A stretch of DNA of 64,000 nucleotides, from contig NZ_CANMRY010000005.1 in the NCBI RefSeq assembly GCF_947500405.1, forward strand, positions 124,001 to 188,000, in the 5' to 3' direction. The number at the start of each line of letters is the position of its first letter. The stretch's first letter is position 1. Under the pieces are notes generated by a model that did no database searches, was not told where the DNA came from, and saw nothing but the letters and a program-made list of their open reading frames with translations. Shown here piece by piece: positions 8,814 to 17,371 of the stretch. The stretch is from an uncultured Maribacter sp. (GTDB taxonomy: Bacteria > Bacteroidota > Bacteroidia > Flavobacteriales > Flavobacteriaceae). A program made the position numbers and the translations under genes.

Positions 8814-8849
8814 AAAAAATCCTAATTAAAATAATTTCAATTAGGATTT
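8814..8849 (-). terminator. Rho-independent terminator after the Lrp-type regulator gene
   Basis: AAATCCTAATT at 8817-8827 pairs with AATTAGGATTT at 8839-8849, with an 11-base loop. Read on the minus strand the stem runs into a T-rich tail, just after the regulator stop. Confidence 0.75.
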
Positions 8850-8871
8850 AAGTTTATAGTAATTAATGCTA

Positions 8872-9351
8872 TTAAAGTTCATTAAAAATTTTGTGCATTA
8901 ATCGTTTTTTATCATTAATACTTTCTTCTAAAGAAATCATTGTTTCTGTTCTACTAATTCCTTCAATATCATCAATTTTGAAAATAATATTTTTAGCGTG
9001 AGTAGTATCTTTTGCTCTAATTTTACAGAAAATATTAAACTTTCCTGTAGTAATATGAGCAACAGTTACATTTGGAATTTCATTTAAACGCTCTAATACA
9101 AATTTTGTCTGGTGCGTTTTTTCTAAGAAAACACCAACATAAGCTATAAAAGAATATCCTAACTTAACATAATCTATAGTTAAAGAGGAACCTTTTATTA
9201 TTCCTGCCTCTTCCATTTTCTTTACTCTAACATGTACAGTACCAGCAGATATTAATAATTTCTTTGCTATATCTGTAAATGGAGTTCTAGTGTTATCTAT
9301 TAACATATCTAGAATCTGGTGGTCTATCTCGTCTAACTTAACTTTACTCAT
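8872..9351 (-). CDS. Lrp/AsnC family transcriptional regulator
   Basis: 159-residue feast/famine regulator. The N-terminal winged helix-turn-helix (LDEIDHQILDMLIDNTRTPF, then DIAKKLLISAGTVHVRVKKM) binds DNA; the C-terminal RAM domain (YSFIAYVGVFLEK, HITTGKFNIFCKIRAKD, DDIEGISRTETMISL) oligomerises and senses amino acids. It lies divergent from nothing and is monocistronic, ended by a clear hairpin. Candidate targets nearby include ald and proline dehydrogenase, since Lrp-type proteins often control amino-acid catabolism, but no binding site was identified. Confidence 0.92.
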   Translation of the reverse strand: MSKVKLDEIDHQILDMLIDNTRTPFTDIAKKLLISAGTVHVRVKKMEEAGIIKGSSLTIDYVKLGYSFIAYVGVFLEKTHQTKFVLERLNEIPNVTVAHITTGKFNIFCKIRAKDTTHAKNIIFKIDDIEGISRTETMISLEESINDKKRLMHKIFNEL

Positions 9352-9456
9352 GGTTTTAAATAGTTTAAATGCGAAAATAATAAATTACGATAGAAAACTC
9401 AATAAAAGTTGCTTTATTATAACAAAAATGTAACGTTTAGGTAATTAAATATCATA

Positions 9457-10575
9457 TTATGCAATAAAATTTTCTAAAAGTTCTATGAAAGGTTCCTTTT
9501 TTAAGTTAAACAACTCTTCTTCTTTTAAACAATTATAGGTTTTATGACCAAAATAAGATGTTGTTAATTTTCCAACCTTTTCTATTGCTGGCACAAACTC
9601 AAGAACACCATTTATTAAGGTTTCTTTAAACAATATTCCTATATCTGTATTTGGGTCTAAACTTGAGTTAATTCCCTCTGCATTACCTATTAAAACGTCA
9701 AAGAAAAGTTTTCCGTTTTCTGGTATGGTAGTATAGTCTTCTTGGCTATAACTAGGAATAGTACCTAAACTAATTGTACTAATTGCTTTTAGTAAAGATA
9801 TATATATAAGTTCTCGTGTAGTTTCCCTTTCATAATCGTTAGGGTAATGACCAGACTCAAAAAGTATTGTTGGAACGTGTAGCATTTGAAAAGTGTCTCC
9901 CACACAATTTGCATTAAACCCATCATCATACCTTCCAACTTGACCTGGAATTATTTTTTGTAACTCACTATTCATTGCAACAATTAATTGCATACTTATT
10001 CCTCTAGTTTTAGAAATAGTTCTTTCTTCATTGTGTGCAGGAGCTAAAAAAGAAACTGTTGCAGGCTTATTCGTTGTCCCTACATTAAAAATAGTACGCT
10101 GGTCATGTAAATTAAAGCAGTAGTTAGGTTTAAACTTTTTATACTCTGCCATTAAAATAGTACTCTCTGGCTGGGTTTGGTTTTGCGCATCTCTATTTAA
10201 ATCAATCCCATTTGCATTTATTCTTGTGTAGGCATGTGCCCCATCTGGATTTAGCATAGGGATAATATGTAGTGTACAATTAGCTTTTATATTATTTACT
10301 TCTTTAGTATCTTGTTGTAAATAATTAATTAAATCTAATACTGCTTTTGTAGTGGTAGATTCATTACCATGCATTTGGGACCACATTAAAATTCTATTGG
10401 ATCCATTACCAACAGTAACGCTATATATTTTTCTTTTTTGGACAGAATCTCCAATATAGGAAACACTAAATTCTGAAGGCAATTTTTCTAAAACAGAGAA
10501 AATTTGTTCATTAATTACATAACGACCAGTAACAGATTTCTCTTTTATATTCTTATACTCTATGGATGAAAACAT
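9457..10575 (-). CDS. M14 family zinc carboxypeptidase-like protein
   Basis: 372 residues without a signal peptide, so probably cytosolic. The N-terminal catalytic domain has SQMHGNESTT (His and Glu zinc ligands), MLNPDGAHAYTRINANGIDL followed by NRD (substrate-binding Asn/Arg), FNLHDQRTIF (third ligand His region) and LFESGHYPNDYERE, where a Glu suits general-base chemistry. The C-terminal 90 residues form a small extra beta-rich domain. The layout resembles succinylglutamate desuccinylase/aspartoacylase-like or M14 peptidases of Flavobacteria. The substrate is unknown. It neighbours the Lrp-type regulator on the same strand, 105 bases upstream. Confidence 0.85.
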   Translation of the reverse strand: MFSSIEYKNIKEKSVTGRYVINEQIFSVLEKLPSEFSVSYIGDSVQKRKIYSVTVGNGSNRILMWSQMHGNESTTTKAVLDLINYLQQDTKEVNNIKANCTLHIIPMLNPDGAHAYTRINANGIDLNRDAQNQTQPESTILMAEYKKFKPNYCFNLHDQRTIFNVGTTNKPATVSFLAPAHNEERTISKTRGISMQLIVAMNSELQKIIPGQVGRYDDGFNANCVGDTFQMLHVPTILFESGHYPNDYERETTRELIYISLLKAISTISLGTIPSYSQEDYTTIPENGKLFFDVLIGNAEGINSSLDPNTDIGILFKETLINGVLEFVPAIEKVGKLTTSYFGHKTYNCLKEEELFNLKKEPFIELLENFIA

Positions 10576-10793
10576 CTAAAATTCTTAAATTTAATTAGTA
10601 AAAATACAATCTATATAAATTACATTTGTAATCTATAGCGTGTTTTTTGTTATGTAATTAAATATTAAAACAACTAAAAACAAAAATATACACGCAATAA
10701 TCTGAAAGTGAAATATTTAATTAAATTTATATAAATAAATACTTTACCTAAAACCTATAATAAGGTTTGCTAACTTAATTATTTTCTTAAACT

Positions 10794-11171
10794 ATGATGA
10801 AAAAAATAATCTGCATAATATTACTATTATTAACAGTTATTTCTTGTTACCAACCAGAACGAAACTGTAGCAATTTTAAAACTGGAGAATTTACGTTTAC
10901 ATATGAAATAAATGGAGTTTCTAAAACCGGTAAATTTATACGTGACAAAGAATACAGTGTAGATTATTATGATAATAAAATTGACAGTGCTTCTGTACGG
11001 TGGTTAAATGATTGTGAATTTGTTTTAAAAGATTTAAATAATGATATTGCCATTCATTATAAAATTTTGAGTACCACAAAAAATTCTTATACTTTTGAAT
11101 ATAAGAATGCTGTAAAAGACGCCAATAAAAAACTAATTGTAAGAACGGGAACGGCAACAAAAACTAAATAA
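10794..11171 (+). CDS. Conserved flavobacterial lipoprotein
   Basis: 125 residues with a lipoprotein signal: MMKKIICIILLLLTVISC, the lipobox Cys at residue 18, followed by YQPERNCSNFKTGEFTF. The mature part is a small beta-rich domain with VDYYDNKIDSASVRWLNDCEF and SYTFEYKNAV. As I recall, homologues in Flavobacteriaceae are often labelled DNA topoisomerase IV in databases. Nothing here supports that: it is far too small and is clearly exported. It sits two bases before terC, so the two are probably co-transcribed. Function unknown; a periplasm-facing role at the inner or outer membrane is likely. Confidence 0.8.
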   Translation: MMKKIICIILLLLTVISCYQPERNCSNFKTGEFTFTYEINGVSKTGKFIRDKEYSVDYYDNKIDSASVRWLNDCEFVLKDLNNDIAIHYKILSTTKNSYTFEYKNAVKDANKKLIVRTGTATKTK

Positions 11172-11173
11172 CC

Positions 11174-11986
11174 ATGTTTGAAATTTTTTCTAATCCAGAT
11201 GCTTGGATAGCCCTTTTAACTTTAACCTTTTTAGAAATTGTATTAGGTATAGATAATATTATTTTCATATCTATTGCTGCAGGAAAATTAGAACCTGCGC
11301 AAAGAAAAAAGGCAACTAACATAGGCTTAGTATTGGCCATGGTTATGCGTATTGTACTTCTTTTTGGTATATCCTTACTAACCTCCATGAAAAAACCTTT
11401 CTGGGTTATTGATTTGGATTGGATTTCTGGCGGTATTAGCGGACAAGCAATAATTCTCTTTGCTGGTGGATTATTCCTACTATACAAGAGTACAAAAGAA
11501 ATACATGAAAAAGTAGAGGATAAAGGTCATGATGAAAGAGAAGTAACTAAAGCTCGTTCTAAAACATTAAGCAACGCTATAGTACAAATAACAGTTATTA
11601 ATATTGTTTTCTCTTTTGATTCTATCTTAACAGCTATTGGAATGACAAATGGAATATCTCCAAACCCTAATGATGCATTAATTTTAATGATTGTTGCCGT
11701 GGTTGTCTCTGTGATAATAATGATGTTATTTGCTAACCCAGTTGGGGAGTTCGTAAATCGTCATCCGTCCGTACAAATACTTGGGTTATCTTTCTTAATA
11801 TTAATTGGGTTTATGCTTATTGCAGAAGCAGCACACCTTGCTCATTTAATTGTTTTCGGCAATGAAGTTGGCACCATTCCAAAAGGATATTTATACTTTA
11901 CTATTGCATTTTCTTTAATGGTAGAATTTTTTGATTTAAGAATGAAAAAAAATAAAAAAGGAATAACTGAAAATATAGAAGAGTAA
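11174..11986 (+). CDS. TerC family integral membrane protein
   Basis: 270 residues with about seven membrane segments. The hallmark TerC motifs are the acidic intramembrane ELFLEIVLGIDN-like TFLEIVLGIDNIIFISI near the N-terminus and VNIVFSFDSILTAIGM in the second half. These are implicated in metal (manganese or calcium) export in other bacteria, though substrates vary. The central cytosolic loop is charged (KSTKEIHEKVEDKGHDERE) and the C-terminus is basic. It follows a small lipoprotein by two bases and is ended by a strong hairpin. Tellurite resistance should not be assumed from the name. Confidence 0.9.
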   Translation: MFEIFSNPDAWIALLTLTFLEIVLGIDNIIFISIAAGKLEPAQRKKATNIGLVLAMVMRIVLLFGISLLTSMKKPFWVIDLDWISGGISGQAIILFAGGLFLLYKSTKEIHEKVEDKGHDEREVTKARSKTLSNAIVQITVINIVFSFDSILTAIGMTNGISPNPNDALILMIVAVVVSVIIMMLFANPVGEFVNRHPSVQILGLSFLILIGFMLIAEAAHLAHLIVFGNEVGTIPKGYLYFTIAFSLMVEFFDLRMKKNKKGITENIEE

Positions 11987-12007
11987 TTTCACTTTTCTAA
12001 ACAAAAA

Positions 12008-12046
12008 AACACCCTAGTAAAATAATTTGCTAGGGTGTTTTTATTT
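12008..12046. terminator. Bidirectional hairpin terminator between terC and the AlkD-like gene
   Basis: AACACCCTAG (12008-12017) pairs perfectly with CTAGGGTGTT (12030-12039), with a 12-base loop and T tract downstream on the plus strand and A tract upstream. It can end terC on the plus strand and the convergent gene on the minus strand. Confidence 0.85.
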
Positions 12047-12709
12047 TAATAACCTTAATGCCTCTCTCCTACTTAATGGCTCTAAATTTGTATTCGCTAC
12101 AAATTCCACAACCCAGTTAGGATTGGTTCTACTGTATTCCCTTAAAACCCAACCTATAGCTTTATTTATAAAAAACTCTTTAGAACCCAACAAACTATTA
12201 ATTGTATTGTGCAATACTAATGTATCTAATTCCTTTTTATATTTTAATTGAAAAAGTATAGCACTCCGTTGTAGCCAAATATTATTAGTCTTTAGCCACT
12301 TTTTAATAGTTGCATCTTTAGTTTCAGGAAATTTTTTAAAATAAGCTCCTAATAATTTAACCGCAATAAAATCTACTGTATCCCACCAAGATTTATTTGT
12401 AATCATATACTCATAAAGCAAAATATCTTCTACTTCTTGGGCTTTTATATATTTAAACACTAATTCCTGTCCAAAATGCTGAAACTCTCTTTGCGGTTTA
12501 CTCCATAAAATTTTAATTAATTTTGGAAGCACCTCTTTAGGAAGAAGGTAAGATGTAATTAAAAATGGTTTTTGAATTTCTCTTCTAATAGGAGTTTTTA
12601 ATCCATAATAATCAAATTGATCACGCATGTACGCTTTTTGATGCATAGCAACTAAGCTATCTGCACTATTGGCAAATTCATTTTCAAGGCTCTTAATATA
12701 TTCTTCCAT
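12041..12709 (-). CDS. AlkD-like DNA alkylation repair protein
   Basis: 222-residue all-helical HEAT-like repeat protein of the DNA alkylation repair (AlkD) family, which in characterised members removes N3- and N7-alkylpurines without base flipping. Segments YYGLKTPIRREIQKPFL, KSWWDTVDFIAVKLLG, WLKTNNIWLQRSAILFQL and FINKAIGWVLREYSRTNPNWV are typical. The WWDTVD and WLQRSA regions hold the DNA-facing aromatic, Asp and Arg residues. The frame extends upstream to a non-ATG codon, but the ATG giving MEEYIKSLEN is preferred. It is 29 bases downstream of a lipoprotein gene on the same strand. Confidence 0.88.
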   Translation of the reverse strand: MEEYIKSLENEFANSADSLVAMHQKAYMRDQFDYYGLKTPIRREIQKPFLITSYLLPKEVLPKLIKILWSKPQREFQHFGQELVFKYIKAQEVEDILLYEYMITNKSWWDTVDFIAVKLLGAYFKKFPETKDATIKKWLKTNNIWLQRSAILFQLKYKKELDTLVLHNTINSLLGSKEFFINKAIGWVLREYSRTNPNWVVEFVANTNLEPLSRREALRLLK

Positions 12710-12738
12710 GAGTAAAATTTCAATCTTAAAATACAAAT

Positions 12739-13302
12739 TTACTCTACAATAGTAAATCTCTTCAAATTTTCTATTTCTGGAAGAATAACCTCTTTAACCA
12801 AACTATGATCTTCCGTATATATACCAGAAGTAATAAGATTATAAATAAATTTACCATCACGTATAGTAAGTAATACACCATTAGGTTCTCCATCATAGGT
12901 TCTAATAGCATAAAAACTATCCTCTCCAGGAAGATTTATATTTTTTACCTCTTCAGTACCTTGACCAAAAGAACTTGCAACTATATTATAAGCGCCATTA
13001 GTTAATTGATATGCCTTTTTTGCTTCCTTAACACTTCGTTCCTTAGCTATTGTAATGGAATAATACAAAGGACTATACCTATCTGTCTCTATTAAATCAT
13101 ACGTATATTCTAACTCTACAGACCCATCAAAATACTTGTGTACACTACAAGTCTCACTTTTTCCGCTCAAATCTAAATTAATATCATAAACTTCTGTTAT
13201 TTCTTTGATAGTAGTAATTATGGGATATTTAGACACCTCAATAGTATCATCAGAAATACAAGAACAAAAAATGAGGCAGACAAGAAGTAAGATTTTTTTC
13301 AT
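12739..13302 (-). CDS. Lipoprotein of unknown function
   Basis: 187 residues with a short lipoprotein signal peptide, MKKILLLVCLIFCSC, placing the acylated Cys at about residue 15. The mature part is beta-rich with VELEYTYDLI, YSPLYYSITIAKE and GVLLTIRDGKFIYNLITSGI, and contains a lone internal Cys. I recognise no family. The ATG is chosen over a TTG one codon upstream. It precedes the AlkD-like gene closely enough to share its transcript, with no evident functional link. Confidence 0.7.
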   Translation of the reverse strand: MKKILLLVCLIFCSCISDDTIEVSKYPIITTIKEITEVYDINLDLSGKSETCSVHKYFDGSVELEYTYDLIETDRYSPLYYSITIAKERSVKEAKKAYQLTNGAYNIVASSFGQGTEEVKNINLPGEDSFYAIRTYDGEPNGVLLTIRDGKFIYNLITSGIYTEDHSLVKEVILPEIENLKRFTIVE

Positions 13303-13409
13303 CAATTATATTTTATAAAATATAACGGAAAATTCTTATTTTATATATAATCCTATTAATTTAAGCTTAAAACTATTTTTATAAATCTTTTATTGGTGAA
13401 ATTCAAAAT

Positions 13410-13441
13410 TTATAAAAACCCTCCGCGGGGGACACGGAAGG
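13410..13441 (-). terminator. Rho-independent terminator downstream of the broken AhpD-like gene
   Basis: On the minus strand CCTTCCGTG (13433-13441) pairs with CGCGGAGGG (13419-13427) using G-U wobbles that only work on this strand, with a 5-base loop and a TTTTTATAAATTTT tail. It is unusually GC-rich for this window. Confidence 0.75.
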
Positions 13442-13490
13442 TTTACATACCACAATCATCTTCATCATAAATCTACATTTGCAGCAATTT

Positions 13491-13949
13491 TTATTTCTTA
13501 GAACATTTAAACTATTTAAAAGCAGCATCGATATGCATATTAGCTATATGATTTGTTCTGTTACTTATTGTTTTATGAGATAAGCTTAAGATTACATTTA
13601 AAACATTTTTTTCTTCATATCCAGCTACAAAAAAGCTTCTAATTTCAGCTATCTAAAGGGGGTTCGTTACGCAAGGCTTCAGTAATAGAATCATTAACTT
13701 TCATCATTATTGCAATACCTGTATGTACAGGAACACATTAATGTCAAGGGTACTGAACATTAATAGATTGCTAAACAACATTTAATTATTCTTCATCAAA
13801 TGAAGTCTGCTATGCTTCTAAAAATTTTGGCGAACCTGCTAATAATCCATATAAACCAAGAATCATTCCATACGCTTTTTTGTTTTTTTTAATAATGGTT
13901 TTACTTCTTCGAGTGTAGATTCCATATTGTATACTTGTAATGTTATCAT
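13491..13949 (-). pseudogene. Degraded carboxymuconolactone decarboxylase/AhpD-like gene
   Basis: Translation of the minus strand from the ATG at 13949 gives MITLQVYNMESTLEEVKPLL. A frameshift near a T-rich run (about 13875-13890) follows, and the protein continues in another frame as AYGMILGLYGLLAGSPKFLE. Several in-frame TAG and TAA codons come next, then VPVHTGIAIMMKVNDSITEA. After another frame change it ends in FFVAGYEEKNVLNVILSL and NRTNHIANMHIDAAF. This order is that of the carboxymuconolactone decarboxylase/alkylhydroperoxidase-like family of about 150-180 residues. The Cys-x-x-Cys region just before VPVHTG is destroyed. With at least five stops and two frameshifts it cannot make a protein. 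It lies 62 bases downstream of an intact TetR gene, which may once have controlled it. Confidence 0.85.
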
Positions 13950-14011
13950 GATTCTAATTTTTATTCAAACTTTAACTAAGCAAATGCTTAGTAATTATAC
14001 AAAAAAAAATG

Positions 14012-14575
14012 CTACATATTTGTAAATGCAACTTCTATACTATTTTTTAATTGTTTTTTATTAAATACTTTAGATGCAATAGACAAGCCTAAAAGTGTAT
14101 TCATTAAAAAATCTGCTTGTTGTTCTATTAAATAATTTTCTTTTTTGTCGTCTTGTTTTAAATTACTTATAAATAAAGCTCTAATTTCATTTGCAAATCT
14201 CTTTAACTCAAACATTACCTCTGGTTCTTGTTCTTCATTTATCTCATTTACAATATTGGTAACTAAACACCCTTTTTGTATTTCTCCTTCGCTAGAAAAC
14301 TCTATAAAATCATAAAAATATTGTTTTAATCCAACAACACCATTGTTAGATGTTCTAAGCTTTTCTTTGATAACATTAATCTGCTTTTTATAATACTTTA
14401 CACTTTCTAAAAGAACACCTTGTTTATTATTAAAACTAGAATAGATAGAAAACTGGTTAATACCCATTTCCCTTTCTAACATACGTACAGAAGTTGCTTC
14501 ATAGCCATTACGCCAAAAAAGACCCATTGCCTTTTTTATTACTTCTTGTTCGATATATTGTTTTTTACGAGCCAT
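14012..14575 (-). CDS. TetR/AcrR family transcriptional regulator
   Basis: 187 residues. The N-terminal helix-turn-helix reads VIKKAMGLFWRNGYEATSVR, then MLEREMGINQFSIYSSFNNK, the usual TetR layout. A variable all-helical ligand domain follows (IQKGCLVTNIVNEI, FANEIRALFISNLKQ). The sequence after the HTH, with GCLVTN, resembles regulators of detoxification genes that respond to electrophiles. The frame is intact even though the gene immediately downstream on the same strand is a wreck, so the regulator either has other targets or has not yet decayed. Confidence 0.9.
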   Translation of the reverse strand: MARKKQYIEQEVIKKAMGLFWRNGYEATSVRMLEREMGINQFSIYSSFNNKQGVLLESVKYYKKQINVIKEKLRTSNNGVVGLKQYFYDFIEFSSEGEIQKGCLVTNIVNEINEEQEPEVMFELKRFANEIRALFISNLKQDDKKENYLIEQQADFLMNTLLGLSIASKVFNKKQLKNSIEVAFTNM

Positions 14576-14658
14576 TGGTTATCATCTACAAGACAAAACT
14601 AAGCGATTGCTTTAAGGTTAAAAAAACAGTTTAAAAAACTTTAACTAAAAGTAATTAA

Positions 14659-15269
14659 TTATTTAAACATAAAATAGTCACTAATACCACTAAGTATACT
14701 CTGTACTGCGTAGGATGCTAAAATTAATCCCATAATTTTACTAATTACAGTTATACCGTAGCTCCCAATACGTTTTTGAACAACACTAGCGGTAAGTAAA
14801 ATTAATGAAGTAATTGCAATAACAACAAAAACAAGTAAGGTAGTAATTGCTTGTTGTTGGATAGTAAATATGTGATATCCGTCATAATTACTACCGCCAT
14901 TATTGCTCCTGGGGAGGCAATAGATGGTATTGCTACAGGAAAGATAGTAACATGCTTATAATCTGTTATTTGATTTTTTTCTCTTTCTGGTTTGCCATCT
15001 CCAAAAATCATAGTAAGGGCAAAAAGAAAAAGAATAACACCGCCTGATATTTGAAACGCATCTAACGAAACAGACATTCCCTCCAGAATTAACTGTCCAA
15101 TAACAATAAAGAATAATAAAATACCAAATGCAATTAATGATGCTCTTATGGCAATTTTCTTTTTATGTAATTTATCAAATTCTTTAGTTGCTTCTAAATA
15201 AACAGGAACAGAACCTATTGGATCTATTACAGCAAAAAGGAAAAAAATAGTAGTTATTATTTCTTTCAT
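14659..15269 (-). pseudogene. marC-family membrane protein gene with a single frameshift
   Basis: MarC/YhgN family integral membrane protein, normally about 200 residues with six membrane segments. The 5' frame from ATG 15269 gives MKEIITTIFFLFAVIDPIGS through PSIASPGAIMAVVIMTD and then goes astray, stopping at 14802. The shifted frame resumes HIFTIQQQAITTLLVFVVIA through SVVQKRIGSYGITVISKIMG and ends SDYFMFK at 14659. The total of 611 bases is one short of a clean 203-codon gene plus stop, so one base is missing around 14872-14884. There is no homopolymer at that point. It follows the DUF3124 lipoprotein gene by four bases. It could be a true pseudogene or an assembly error. Confidence 0.85.
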
Positions 15270-15273
15270 TACA

Positions 15274-15783
15274 TTATTCTATTCTCTTAGCTTGTGTAGT
15301 AAAAGAAAGTCCTTGTTGTCCTAACGTAGAACTCATTACTCCTTCAAATAAAGGCTCTGATGTTTTTGATTGTTTTTTCCATTCTATTAAAAAATTAGAA
15401 CCTGTTCCTCCTGTCACATCTCCTTCCTCTATAATTATTTCTGTAGTCTCCATAGGAGCTAAATATATAGGAAAATCAAAATAGGATCTAATTAACTTTC
15501 CATGTGTATCAAAATAATTGGCATTAAGTAAATAAATTGTGTCTTTATCACTAGTATTTCTTAAACTTACCATAGCAGTTAAGTTATGCCTTTTATGCTC
15601 CGATAAACTATAAATTTGAGAATATATAGACAAGTAAGATTTTCCAAATTCTAAAGAATCTTTTATTGATGCACTTGCAGCTCTTTTTGTCCAATTTTCT
15701 GTAGCAACAGAACTAAGCTCTTTCTTTTCTTCACAAGCTAGAAAAATAAAAAATAGTATTAAAATAGAGATATATCTTTTCAT
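15274..15783 (-). CDS. DUF3124 family lipoprotein
   Basis: 169 residues. Lipoprotein signal MKRYISILILFFIFLAC with the lipid-modified Cys at residue 17, then a charged linker. The DUF3124 domain contains YLSIYSQIYSLSEHKRHNLT, VSLRNTSDKDTIYLLNANYF and PMETTEIIIEEGDVTGGTG. The family is a small periplasmic beta-sandwich of unknown role. It is upstream of the frameshifted marC gene by four bases, so marC would have been translated from the same transcript. Confidence 0.85.
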   Translation of the reverse strand: MKRYISILILFFIFLACEEKKELSSVATENWTKRAASASIKDSLEFGKSYLSIYSQIYSLSEHKRHNLTAMVSLRNTSDKDTIYLLNANYFDTHGKLIRSYFDFPIYLAPMETTEIIIEEGDVTGGTGSNFLIEWKKQSKTSEPLFEGVMSSTLGQQGLSFTTQAKRIE

Positions 15784-15880
15784 TTTATTTTTTTTAAGTG
15801 AATATAAAACTTAGAAAACTAAAACCAGCATCTCATAATTTATAAGGAATGAGGTACAACTATAAAGATAAAGATATATT

Positions 15881-16837
15881 TTAATTTGGTCTACTAAATT
15901 TAGTATTAGGATTGGTGTTCTTATGATCTTTAAATAAACTTTGTTGTTGCTTAACTGTCATGGTACTTCCATCATGACTCCAACCAGGAGGACCAAAAAT
16001 ATACATTAGTTTATGGGATAGTTTTGGTGACTTTTTAGTGTCATTCCAAATATCTTTAAATTCATGAGTTAAAATTACCAACGGATTATAAGACTGTGGT
16101 GCATGTATTACACCAAACTTAACATCCACATCATCATCTAGCTCTTTCCATGTTCCAAATATTTTATCAAAAACATTTAAAAATCCTCCATGGTTTTTAT
16201 CTAAATATTCCACATTTTGGGAGTGGTGCACTTGGTGCATAGTATGCGTATTAAATATTTTTTCTACCCACCCCATCTTAGGCACATATTTAGAATGCAA
16301 TTGAAATTGCCAAAAAGATTCTATTGCTAAAGCAAAAACCACAACTTCTACAGGGAACCCTACCGCAGGCATCCACATATAAAAAAAAGGCTTATATAAT
16401 AACGTAAACCAACCATTTCTAATAGCTGTTCCTAAATTAAAATGGTCCGAAGAATGGTGCACAATGTGAGCAGCCCATAATAATCTAATTTCATGATTGG
16501 CCCTATGGAACCAGTAGTACGTAAAATCATCTGCTAACTGACATAATAAAAATATATACCATGCATATCCAAAAGATTCATACCCCATGATATTAGTACG
16601 AACACCATCTACTAAAGGGTTAAAGAATTCATAGGTGTAATTAAAAACAGTAATTAAAACGGTAACTTTTATTAATGGTCCTAAAATAGCAGAACCTATT
16701 CCCATAGCACCACTTGCCATTAAATCTTTCCACACATATAAATCTTCATTATCATGTGTATGACTATAGGTTATTTCTAGTAAAATTAATGCTATAAAAC
16801 AAGGAACACCATATATAAGGGGGTTGGTCAAATCCAT
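15881..16837 (-). CDS. Sterol desaturase / fatty acid hydroxylase family membrane protein
   Basis: 318-residue di-iron membrane oxygenase-like protein. The His-box set typical of the family is present: HRANHEIRLLWAAHIVHHSS (HxxxH and HxxHH) in the middle, and HTMHQVHHSQNVEYLDKN later (HxxHH, then DKNHGG). Four or so membrane segments precede and separate these boxes. Family members hydroxylate or desaturate lipids using O2; the substrate here cannot be deduced, although flavobacterial homologues probably act on fatty or polyprenoid lipids. The C-terminus carries a soluble tail. It has a perfect TATCTTTG element upstream and stands alone. Confidence 0.9.
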   Translation of the reverse strand: MDLTNPLIYGVPCFIALILLEITYSHTHDNEDLYVWKDLMASGAMGIGSAILGPLIKVTVLITVFNYTYEFFNPLVDGVRTNIMGYESFGYAWYIFLLCQLADDFTYYWFHRANHEIRLLWAAHIVHHSSDHFNLGTAIRNGWFTLLYKPFFYMWMPAVGFPVEVVVFALAIESFWQFQLHSKYVPKMGWVEKIFNTHTMHQVHHSQNVEYLDKNHGGFLNVFDKIFGTWKELDDDVDVKFGVIHAPQSYNPLVILTHEFKDIWNDTKKSPKLSHKLMYIFGPPGWSHDGSTMTVKQQQSLFKDHKNTNPNTKFSRPN

Positions 16838-16858
16838 AAATTAAAAAAATGTTTTTTT

Positions 16859-16866
16859 CAAAGATA
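16859..16866 (-). promoter_or_regulatory. Candidate -7 element for the sterol-desaturase-family gene
   Basis: Minus strand TATCTTTG, exact match to TAnnTTTG, 21 bases before the start codon. The -33 box is not clear. Confidence 0.45.
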
Positions 16867-16926
16867 GCCATACAATACTTAGATATAAGGATTAGGCTAT
16901 TTTTATTTATAATTTCTAAATAATTA

Positions 16927-17361
16927 TTATTTATTATTCTTTTCTAAAATCTCATTTTGCCTTTTCAGTAGCTGTTCCATTTTAGATAACAGCTCAATAT
17001 CTTTTGGAGTTGCTACTGTTTTATCTTCTGGATTTTCTGCTTTATCCTTAAAATGATTTATAAACTTTAAAACCACAAAAATTGTCAGAGAAATGATTCC
17101 AAAATCTACTAAAACCTCTATAAGTTCTCCATACCAGATGGCAACTTCTTCTATACCATTTGTATTACCTTCACGTAAAACAATTTTCCTATTGGTCAAG
17201 GTAACACCCTCTGATAATAAAGATAGAGGTGGCATTATTATTTTTTTAACTAATGTATTCACTACTTTGTTAAATGCTGTTCCCACAATAATACCAATAG
17301 CCATATCTATCATATTACCTTTTACAGCAAAATTTTTAAACTCTTCAATAAATTTTTTCAT
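16927..17361 (-). CDS. mscL: Large-conductance mechanosensitive channel MscL
   Basis: Homopentameric inner-membrane channel that opens under hypo-osmotic tension. 144 residues. The N-terminal amphipathic helix and TM1 (EEFKNFAVKGNMIDMAIGII, then VGTAFNKVVNTLVKKIIMPP) are classical. TM2 is VLVDFGIISLTIFVVLKFIN, followed by a charged helical tail. A TTG two codons upstream is in frame, but the ATG giving MKKFIEEFKN matches the family. The start is 10 bases after the stop of the topoisomerase IV subunit A gene, so it is probably read through from that operon. Confidence 0.95.
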   Translation of the reverse strand: MKKFIEEFKNFAVKGNMIDMAIGIIVGTAFNKVVNTLVKKIIMPPLSLLSEGVTLTNRKIVLREGNTNGIEEVAIWYGELIEVLVDFGIISLTIFVVLKFINHFKDKAENPEDKTVATPKDIELLSKMEQLLKRQNEILEKNNK

Positions 17362-17371
17362 AAACAAGAAA

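Noticed and set aside
11174..11986. Tellurite resistance function for terC
   Set aside because: The name comes from one plasmid operon; there are no other ter genes nearby, and chromosomal family members are more often linked to metal export.
13306..13490. A further gene or mobile-element end in the decayed patch
   Set aside because: Apart from the hairpin at 13410-13441, I found no coding frame, terminal inverted repeat or target duplication.
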